A DNA stretch of 5,554 bases from NCBI GenBank assembly GCA_009914645.1, contig VFLB01000057.1, positions 1 to 5,554 on the forward strand, read 5' to 3'. The DNA comes from Synechococcaceae bacterium Bin_79_3 (GTDB lineage Bacteria > Cyanobacteriota > Cyanobacteriia > PCC-6307 > Cyanobiaceae). The translations under genes were made by a program, and so were the position numbers. Positions 1 to 5,200 of this stretch are shown in pieces. The notes under the pieces are model-generated. The model saw only the letters and a list, made by a program, of their open reading frames with translations. It ran no database searches and was not told where the DNA came from. Each line of letters starts with the position of its first letter. Position 1 is the first letter of the stretch.

Positions 1-2051
1 TCAGCCTTGAGCCCGTACTAGAGCGACTCGAACCTGCAGCAATAAATGAAAAATGGCAAAAGTTACTTATTGCAGTGGCAAATCAATGCCATACAGCTAC
101 TTTTCAGGTTCTTAAAACCGCCTTACCCAATGGCTGGTTAGGCAAGAAACAACAGGCTGTTGGTTTGGGTCGCAAGCAACTTATAGCGAGGGCGATTCCA
201 AAACAAGGACATAGTCATCTAAACCTTGCAACTGCAGTAACTGCAAAGCAGCAACTTTTGCTCGAACTCTTGCAGCAACAGGGGCCCAAGCCGGTTCAAG
301 AGCTTGTTCTCAATGGGTATAGCCGTTCGCTATTGAAGTTGCTTGAAGCAAAGGCATTAGTTGAACTAAGCAATCAAACAAAACCCCCCCAGGGCTGGCC
401 TTCTAGCCCGGCAAGAAATCTTGAAATTCCGCCAGAACTAAATCCAGATCAAGCCAATGTGCTGCAGATTTTCCAGTATCAGCGCGAGCAAAAGGAATGG
501 CTGCTGTGGGGAGTAACAGGTTCCGGTAAAACTGAGATCTATCTGCGTTGTTGCATTCCTGAACTGGAAGCCGGCAGGAGCGTGTTAATGCTTACGCCAG
601 AAATTGGTTTAATCCCCCAATTACTGGAACGCTGCCAACGGCGATTTGGCAATGCTGCAGTGCCTTATCACTCAGCGTTAAGCGAAGGAGAGCGTCTGGC
701 CACCTGGCGTTATTGCCGTTCGGGCAGTCCTTGCGTAGTGGTGGGAACCCGCTCAGCAATTTTTTTGCCGCTACCAAAACTGGGCTTAATCGTGCTTGAT
801 GAGGAACACGACAGCTCCTATAAACAAGAAGCACCAATGCCTTGTTATCACACCCGCGAAGTGGCTCGTTTACGGCAGGAACATGAAGGGTGCAGGATCC
901 TTTTAGGTAGTGCCACCCCATGCCTTGAAACCTGGCTCGCCTGCCAAAAACCAAATAACAGCATCGGCTTACTGCGCTTGCCTCAGCGCATTGCAGCCAG
1001 GCCGCTACCACCAGTGCAAGTGGTGGATATGCGGCTGGAACTTGCAGATGGCAATCGACGTCTCCTGAGTAGGCCTCTTTTAGAGCGGCTCAGTGGTTTG
1101 GCTGAACGAAAGCAACAAGCGGTGGTTCTGGTGCCAAGACGCGGCTACAGCACTTTTTTAAGCTGTCGTAGTTGCGGTCAAGCCGTTACTTGCCCCCATT
1201 GCGATGTTTCATTAACAGTGCATCGCAATTCCGATGGCCACAGCTGGCTGCGTTGTCATTGGTGCGACCACAGAGAAGAAATAGCTACTAACTGCGGACA
1301 GTGCGGATCAACAGCTTTTAAACCATTTGGGGCTGGCACCCAAAAAGTTCTGGAACAGCTTGAACTTGAACTTGAGGGAATACGTCTTTTACGCTTTGAC
1401 AGAGACAGCACCAGAGGGCGCGATGGACATAAGCAACTTTTGGAGCGTTTTGCCGCTGGGGAAGCAGACGTTTTAGTTGGTACTCAGATGCTGGCAAAGG
1501 GAATGGACTTACCAAAAGTGACTTTGGCAGCAGTGTTAGCAGCCGATGGATTACTGCATCGCCCTGATCTACGGGCCGCGGAACAAAGCTTGCAACTACT
1601 ACTGCAATTGGCAGGGCGGGCCGGCAGAGGCGAACAACCCGGAGAGGTTTTGGTCCAAACTTACGACCCAGATCATCGTGTAATTCAACATTTGATCGCA
1701 GGCAGTTACGGTGAATTTTTAGAAGAGGAAGCGGCCGTTAGGCGAATAGCTCGCCTCGCGCCCTACAGCCGCGCCTGTTTGCTCAGATTTGCCGGCCCGC
1801 ATGCCAGCCTCACCGCAAGTGGCGCCGCTACTTTGCTAAGTCATGTAGCCAATCAGCTAAAGGAAGCTAATTGGCTTGCGATTGGTCCGGCCCCTGCTCC
1901 AAGGGCCCGGGTAGCTGGCTTAAGCCGCTGGCAACTTTTACTGCAAGGGCCTCCCGATAGCCCAATACCACTGCCATCTGAACAAATCCTTAGACGATTA
2001 CTACCAAAAGGAGTTCATTTATCTATCGATCCCGACCCAATAGAGCTTTAG
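1..2051 (+). CDS. priA: Primosomal protein N' (PriA), replication restart 3'-5' DNA helicase, 5'-partial
   Basis: PriA recognises stalled or repaired forks and reloads the replicative helicase, acting in the cytoplasm on DNA. The frame is open from base 3 to the left edge with no stop, so the GTG at 75 is not the true start. The upstream codons (ending WQKLLIAVANQC) read as the end of the N-terminal DNA-binding domain. Compared with the usual length above 700 residues, roughly 70-100 residues are missing. Visible are Walker A GVTGSGKT (510-533), the DEEH box (798-809), eight zinc-binding cysteines as four CxxC pairs (1164-1175, 1191-1202, 1254-1265, 1293-1304), GTQMLAKGMD (from 1479) and QLAGRAGRG (ending near 1631). 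The order and spacing are those of an intact superfamily 2 PriA helicase. The motif usually written RAxER reads RAAEQ here. The stop TAG at 2049-2051 lies inside the 3' end of the opposing gene. Identification is very secure. Confidence 0.97.
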   Translation, partial: SLEPVLERLEPAAINEKWQKLLIAVANQCHTATFQVLKTALPNGWLGKKQQAVGLGRKQLIARAIPKQGHSHLNLATAVTAKQQLLLELLQQQGPKPVQELVLNGYSRSLLKLLEAKALVELSNQTKPPQGWPSSPARNLEIPPELNPDQANVLQIFQYQREQKEWLLWGVTGSGKTEIYLRCCIPELEAGRSVLMLTPEIGLIPQLLERCQRRFGNAAVPYHSALSEGERLATWRYCRSGSPCVVVGTRSAIFLPLPKLGLIVLDEEHDSSYKQEAPMPCYHTREVARLRQEHEGCRILLGSATPCLETWLACQKPNNSIGLLRLPQRIAARPLPPVQVVDMRLELADGNRRLLSRPLLERLSGLAERKQQAVVLVPRRGYSTFLSCRSCGQAVTCPHCDVSLTVHRNSDGHSWLRCHWCDHREEIATNCGQCGSTAFKPFGAGTQKVLEQLELELEGIRLLRFDRDSTRGRDGHKQLLERFAAGEADVLVGTQMLAKGMDLPKVTLAAVLAADGLLHRPDLRAAEQSLQLLLQLAGRAGRGEQPGEVLVQTYDPDHRVIQHLIAGSYGEFLEEEAAVRRIARLAPYSRACLLRFAGPHASLTASGAATLLSHVANQLKEANWLAIGPAPAPRARVAGLSRWQLLLQGPPDSPIPLPSEQILRRLLPKGVHLSIDPDPIEL

Positions 2052-3018
2052 AGCTCAAATTTTGCAGTAGCAGGCTCAGCGCCAACAACAAAGAAATAAA
2101 TATTGCCCCTAAACCCAAACCACTCCAACGCCAGCAAGAAAAAGCAAAGCTGTTAAGTTCACCTGGCAAAAGCTGCCAATCCAACGTTGTTGAACTTTCT
2201 TGTTGCACCGCAAACGGCTCTGCCAACTCCACAGCTTTGAGGGCCAAAGGTTTTAAATGTAGATGTAAAGACAAACCAGCAACTGGATCTAAATCATTTA
2301 AATCCCATTCCAAATTAAATTGTTGTTGCACCCCAATTAGCCAGTTCTGTTCTTGCCACTGCAGTTTTGGTGCTTGCACAGCAATGCCATAACGCTGTTC
2401 GAAGTTCTTCAGCTCAGCTTCTATTTGAGGCCCCAATTGCTGCAGCCTGATAACACTGCTGCGGCTGGGGGGTTGCCGCTCCAACTGCTGCTGAAACTGA
2501 AGCCGGCCGGGTCCGTGAAATTCAATAGTGCCATCAACCCTCACGCAACCAGACAATAAAAATGTGATAAAAACTAAAAACAGACCAGCAACTAAGGCAA
2601 AACCGAGTGGCGCTCTGGTGCGGCCCACAGGTGGTGCAGGCGGAGCGCCTGTTTTACAAACAAGCTTTTTGTTTGGCTTGCTAACCCCTTTAGCTAATCC
2701 TTCAAGGGGCGGGCTATCGCCAAGGCTGGGTAATTCAATGCACCATTCCTTCTGACGCTGCAAAACCGGAGCTTCAATAATTGCCAATACAGCTTGCGCC
2801 TGGCGGCGTTGTTCACTGCCACCAAATAACAAAACCTCGCGGCAACATGCAACTGCACTTGCTTGCTCGTTTAAACCTTGATAACCGGTGGCGAGCCAAA
2901 GCCTTAGTTCGGCCCCTTCGCTGCAAGACGCCGGCAATTGCGCTTTCAGTGGCAGCAGCAAATCAACCACTTTGCGATATTCGCCAGAAGCAAGGGCGCT
3001 GCGCACTTCAGGTTGCAT
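2023..3018 (-). CDS. TPR-like N-terminal domain fused to a DUF3153-like membrane-anchored domain, function unknown
   Basis: Three regions are visible in the 331 residues. Residues 1-95 are helical and TPR-like (ALASGEYRKVVDLLLPL, then a second helical pair), ending in EAPVLQRQKEW, wording I associate with a cyanobacterial TPR family. Residues 96-134 are a proline-rich, basic linker. Residues 138-157 are a hydrophobic segment ending in a lipobox, LLSGC (Cys158), followed by CVRVDGTIEF, which resembles the start of DUF3153. A Gln-rich extracytoplasmic-looking domain follows to about 295, then a C-terminal membrane helix at about 302-319 and a short tail. The ATG at 3018 lies 5 nt after the argB stop, with only a weak AAGG in front, suggesting coupled translation. 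The GTG at 2628 (residue 131) could start a shorter lipoprotein form. The 3' end overlaps priA by 29 nt. The gene is clearly real. The family call is by recognition of wording, and the biological role is unknown. Confidence 0.82.
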   Translation of the reverse strand: MQPEVRSALASGEYRKVVDLLLPLKAQLPASCSEGAELRLWLATGYQGLNEQASAVACCREVLLFGGSEQRRQAQAVLAIIEAPVLQRQKEWCIELPSLGDSPPLEGLAKGVSKPNKKLVCKTGAPPAPPVGRTRAPLGFALVAGLFLVFITFLLSGCVRVDGTIEFHGPGRLQFQQQLERQPPSRSSVIRLQQLGPQIEAELKNFEQRYGIAVQAPKLQWQEQNWLIGVQQQFNLEWDLNDLDPVAGLSLHLHLKPLALKAVELAEPFAVQQESSTTLDWQLLPGELNSFAFSCWRWSGLGLGAIFISLLLALSLLLQNLSSKALLGRDR

Positions 3019-3023
3019 TTGCC

Positions 3024-3911
3024 TTAACCCATGCTGCTGCCTACCACCATCGTGCCGATTCCCTCTTTAGTAAAAATTTCAAGCAAAAGAGCGTGGGGCA
3101 CGCGTCCATCAACGATGTGAGCAGCTCTAACCCCCTGCGCTAGAGCGCGAATACAGCATTCAGTTTTGGGCACCATCCCACCAGCCACCACCCCGGTGGA
3201 AATAAGTTCCCTAGCTTCGGCCAAACTGCTATGGCGAATTAAGGAACCTTGATCATTGCGATCTCGCAAAATACCTTGGGTATCTGTGAGAAGTATTAGT
3301 TTTTCAGCATCAAGAGCAGCTGCTAATTCACCGGCCACTGTGTCTGCATTGATGTTGTAAGACTGACCTTTGCAATTTGGAGCAACGCTAGAAATCACAG
3401 GGATGTAGCCCAAATCCAAAAGGGGAATAATCACAGCAGGGTCAACCCTCGCCACATCACCCACTAAACCAAGGGAACCATCGCCATGGGTTCGTGCCCT
3501 TACAAGGTCTCCATCGGCGCCGCTGAAACCCACAGCCTTTCCCCCAACTTGATTTAAACCATTAACTATCTGCTTATTAACCCTGCCCACCAAAACCATC
3601 TCCACCACATCCATTGTGGCGGGATCCGTAACACGCAAACCCTCTTGAAAAACTGCTTCAATTGCTAGCCGCTTTAACCATTGATTGATCTCTGGCCCGC
3701 CCCCATGTACCACTACAGGGCGCACCCCAACACTTGCTAAAAGCGCGATGTCACGAAAAACTGCCTCACGAAGGTGTTGTTCCACCATCGCGGCACCGCC
3801 GTATTTAATAACGACCCTGCGGCCACTGAAACGTTGAATAAAAGGCAGTGCTTCGCTCAGCACTTCCACCCGCAGGGCGTCGTGGTTGGAAATCTGCGGA
3901 TCTATTGGCAT
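3024..3911 (-). CDS. argB: N-acetyl-L-glutamate kinase (ArgB)
   Basis: ArgB phosphorylates N-acetyl-L-glutamate with ATP, the second step of arginine/ornithine synthesis in the cytoplasm. The 295 residues are full length for the family. Landmarks are [10 protein letters not shown] (Lys36 in the phosphate-binding glycine loop), [10 protein letters not shown] (67-76), GLRVTD with Arg93, [10 protein letters not shown] (104-113), [10 protein letters not shown] (186-195) near the substrate site, [11 protein letters not shown] (205-215) and GGMVPK (244-249, Lys249). The extra helix before KYGG (residues 1-30) is the type found in arginine-feedback-inhibited enzymes. In cyanobacteria and plants this enzyme is known to be activated by the PII protein GlnB; that regulation is inferred here from family knowledge. 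The ATG start at 3911-3909 overlaps the end of the upstream DUF2854-like gene by 10 nt, so coupled translation is likely. No NtcA-type GTA-N8-TAC site is visible in the short gap ahead of the cluster. Confidence 0.98.
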   Translation of the reverse strand: MPIDPQISNHDALRVEVLSEALPFIQRFSGRRVVIKYGGAAMVEQHLREAVFRDIALLASVGVRPVVVHGGGPEINQWLKRLAIEAVFQEGLRVTDPATMDVVEMVLVGRVNKQIVNGLNQVGGKAVGFSGADGDLVRARTHGDGSLGLVGDVARVDPAVIIPLLDLGYIPVISSVAPNCKGQSYNINADTVAGELAAALDAEKLILLTDTQGILRDRNDQGSLIRHSSLAEARELISTGVVAGGMVPKTECCIRALAQGVRAAHIVDGRVPHALLLEIFTKEGIGTMVVGSSMG

Positions 3912-4444
3912 GGCTGAATAAAACAGATATTTAAAGCACCGGGCCCTTCATCTTCCAAACGCGCTTCTAGGCCAGGCCCAAAAAATCTGCCAAGCCTTCC
4001 CTCCAGAGCCTGCCAGCGCTCCCTTGACACCGAATTGAAGCTAACTCGTAACCGCAAGGCATAACGCCCTTCATGGTTGTATTCCTCGATAGTTTCAATC
4101 TGGGGTGGGTTGTCGTCATCCCAAAGCTTGAGGGCTTCTAGGGAACTTTCTAGATGGGCTTTTTGGCCATAACGCCACCTCACAACATCCTTAAGCAACT
4201 TCAGTTGGCCCTCGGTGGCGCTGGATTCCCTCAGCTCTTTGCATTGAGCCGCAGGCGTAAGCCGGCGCACGGGGGGCAGTTCTGATGATTTAAGAGCTAG
4301 ACCCCCAAGAAAAATTGGAATGCCGTAGAAAATCGTTGGCAAACTCAAATTGGGAGCGTCTGTGGCATACGCAACAGAACCGATAACCGTGAGCACCGAA
4401 CCCAATACGGTTAAAACAGAACCAGGTGAAAAGAGACCTTGCAT
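3902..4444 (-). CDS. DUF2854-like cyanobacterial/plastid membrane protein, function unknown
   Basis: This 180-residue protein has two N-terminal membrane helices, about residues 9-28 ([20 protein letters not shown]) and 34-52 ([17 protein letters not shown]), joined by a short polar turn containing DAPNLS. A soluble domain of about 125 residues follows ([34 protein letters not shown], a charged LWDDDNPP stretch, then beta-rich YALRLRVSF and ALNICFIQP). I recognise this arrangement as DUF2854, a family found in cyanobacteria and in chloroplasts of plants. I do not know a firm function. The ATG at 4444 has an excellent ribosome-binding site (AGGAGAGG, 8 nt away), which settles the start and makes this the first gene of the cluster with argB and the DUF3153-like gene. 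Its TAG stop overlaps the argB start. Gene existence is near certain; the family name is from memory of the motif pattern. Confidence 0.88.
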   Translation of the reverse strand: MQGLFSPGSVLTVLGSVLTVIGSVAYATDAPNLSLPTIFYGIPIFLGGLALKSSELPPVRRLTPAAQCKELRESSATEGQLKLLKDVVRWRYGQKAHLESSLEALKLWDDDNPPQIETIEEYNHEGRYALRLRVSFNSVSRERWQALEGRLGRFFGPGLEARLEDEGPGALNICFIQPCQ

Positions 4445-4495
4445 TTCGCTATCCTCTCCTAAAGCCCTGCAGATTGCGGGAGTTTATTTAAAAAA
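4445..4495. promoter_or_regulatory. Divergent intergenic region between the DUF2854-argB cluster and the small plus-strand gene
   Basis: This 51-nt gap must hold, or lie very close to, the start signals of two genes that point away from each other. It contains the AGGAGAGG site for the leftward cluster, a weak GGGAG for the rightward gene, and an A/T-rich tract at 4483-4496 (TTTATTTAAAAAAA) that could supply a -10 element in either direction. I see no well-spaced -35/-10 pair, no NtcA-like GTA-N8-TAC palindrome and no convincing operator. Promoter elements probably extend into one or both coding regions. Confidence 0.4.
4453..4460 (-). promoter_or_regulatory. Strong ribosome-binding site for the DUF2854-argB-DUF3153 cluster
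   Basis: On the minus strand the sequence AGGAGAGG sits 8 nt before the ATG at 4444, an almost full match to the anti-Shine-Dalgarno sequence. It is the only strong ribosome-binding site I see in the window. Downstream genes in the cluster have weak or no such sites, consistent with coupled translation from this point. Confidence 0.8.
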
Positions 4496-4690
4496 ATGAG
4501 CAATAGTCGAATGACGGATGAATGCAATGGTGCTGCAGAACTGATACAGGTCCTTGAGCAGGATCGCCGTTGGTTGCTAAGAGAACTCGATGGCGGCAAG
4601 TGGCCTGAATTGCGCCTGGATTTAGCAGCCCTCGAGAGGGAACTGGGCCAGCTGTTGGAGCTGGCATGCGAAAAATCAAAGCAAAATTAA
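4496..4690 (+). CDS. Small helical protein of 64 residues, unrecognised, likely real
   Basis: I do not recognise this protein with certainty. The 64 residues are charged and helical. The section ELIQVLEQDRRWLLREL is followed by a GGKWPELR turn and then LDLAALERELGQLLELACEK, giving two amphipathic helices with leucines spaced as in a short helical hairpin or coiled coil. There is no signal peptide, membrane segment or metal motif. Evidence for coding: it fills exactly the gap between two well-supported genes without overlapping either, its composition is protein-like, and its stop falls 21 nt before the opposing ssb stop. The start could be ATG 4496 (GGGAG 13 nt upstream, longer than ideal) or ATG 4511, which gives 59 residues beginning MTDECNG. 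A leftward frame over the same bases (4679-4488) lacks protein-like features. Function is unknown; a small regulatory or structural partner is possible but unsupported. Confidence 0.68.
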   Translation: MSNSRMTDECNGAAELIQVLEQDRRWLLRELDGGKWPELRLDLAALERELGQLLELACEKSKQN

Positions 4691-4718
4691 TTTTTAAGCT
4701 TCAGCTTCTGGTTAAAAA
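4691..4718. terminator. A/T-only inverted repeat between convergent stops, possible weak bidirectional terminator
   Basis: TTTTTAA (4691-4697) and TTAAAAA (4712-4718) are perfect 7-base inverted arms around a 14-nt spacer containing a tandem AGCTTC pair. The arms lie directly after the stop of the small gene and across the ssb stop codon. A U-rich end would exist in both directions, but the stem has no G-C pairs, so its stability as an intrinsic terminator is doubtful. No other terminator-like hairpin is visible between the two genes. Confidence 0.3.
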
Positions 4719-5185
4719 GGAATTTCATCTTCTGGAAGATCAACTAGCGGGCCAGTATTCCAACTTGGTGCATCTGATGAACGCGCAGCGGATGTAGTTA
4801 CCTTGGTTGGCGCCGCTACAGGAATAGGAGCAGCAGGGATGGCGGCAGCTGGGGAGAGTGAAGCTGCAGATGAAACAGAAGGCGCCCCAAAAGGATGTAA
4901 GCGAGAAAGTGTGAATTCCACTTTTTTCTCTTTCACTCCATCAGCGCGGGCCACCGTATTCATCCGCAAGCGACCCTCTACAACCAAGCGTTGACCAACC
5001 ACTACGCGATTCTGCAGATCTTGGGCCAAGCTGCCAAAACCCACCACTTTCAATTCACCAGCGGGGTCTTCAGGTCTTAATCCCTCAAGCCTCACTGCCA
5101 TTTCAGCGATCGGAGTTTGGTTGTCTTGGGTGTATCTGATTTTTGGAGCTTCCAGCACTTCCACTTCCAGCAGGCATTGATTCAC
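4712..5185 (-). CDS. ssb: Single-stranded DNA-binding protein (SSB)
   Basis: SSB coats single-stranded DNA during replication, repair and recombination and recruits partner proteins through its acidic tail. From the GTG at 5185 the protein has 157 residues. An OB fold covers about 1-98 (MNQCLLEVEV, RYTQDNQTPIAEM at 17-29, ELKVVGFGSLAQ at 44-55, VVEGRLRMNT at 68-77, VEFTLSRLHPF at 89-99). An Ala/Pro/Ser-rich flexible linker spans about 100-148, and the acidic tip reads DLPEDEIPF (149-157), close to the classical DDDIPF. The frame stays open to a TTG at 5221, which would add 12 residues (GENKSHGCVFVV wording). The GTG is preferred because cyanobacterial SSBs typically begin MN(S)C and the extension would run into cobK. 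Neither start has a good ribosome-binding site at proper spacing. Where relatives tend to have Trp in VVGWG, this copy has Phe50. Confidence 0.94.
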   Translation of the reverse strand: MNQCLLEVEVLEAPKIRYTQDNQTPIAEMAVRLEGLRPEDPAGELKVVGFGSLAQDLQNRVVVGQRLVVEGRLRMNTVARADGVKEKKVEFTLSRLHPFGAPSVSSAASLSPAAAIPAAPIPVAAPTKVTTSAARSSDAPSWNTGPLVDLPEDEIPF

Positions 5186-5200
5186 AACAAAAACGCAACC
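5186..5200. promoter_or_regulatory. 15-nt spacer between the divergent ssb and cobK start codons
   Basis: With GTG starts at 5185 (ssb, leftward) and 5201 (cobK, rightward), only 15 bases separate the two genes. That is too short for two promoters, so each promoter must lie inside the opposite gene or the starts are slightly wrong. On the ssb side, the minus-strand sequence GGGGGAG followed by AATAAAAG (about 5205-5219) is the only purine- or A/T-rich element seen. I find no convincing -35/-10 pair, LexA-like box or Shine-Dalgarno motif at normal spacing for either gene. Confidence 0.3.

Noticed and set aside
384..390. Run of seven C's (and a run of seven T's at 760-766) in priA as possible slippage sites
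   Set aside because: The reading frame continues intact through both into conserved motifs; no alternative frame product is supported.
592..1011. Leftward open frame of 139 codons inside priA
   Set aside because: It lies wholly antisense to the Walker A to DEEH part of priA, and its translation has no family resemblance or protein-like pattern.
1359..1376. Tandem hexamer CTTGAA repeated about three times
   Set aside because: It encodes alternating Leu-Glu inside a priA helix; too short and coding-explained to be a functional repeat.
1318..1515. Leftward open frame of 65 codons inside priA
   Set aside because: Antisense to conserved helicase motifs; composition is that of a mirror reading of priA.
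2353..3143. Several rightward open frames (2353-2559, 2528-2755, 2781-3143, 2888-3070)
   Set aside because: All are antisense to the DUF3153-like gene and the argB end, which have clear domains; these translations show none.
4466..4480. Imperfect hairpin CCCTGC-AGATT-GCGGG in the divergent gap
   Set aside because: Only five pairs with a bulge and no U-tract; not convincing as operator or terminator.
4488..4679. Leftward open frame opposite the small plus-strand gene
   Set aside because: Pro/Cys/His-rich unstructured translation with no start signal; the rightward frame is the more protein-like and fits the gap.
4803..4994. Rightward open frame of 63 codons inside ssb
   Set aside because: Its Ala/Gly-rich translation simply mirrors the Ala/Pro linker of SSB.
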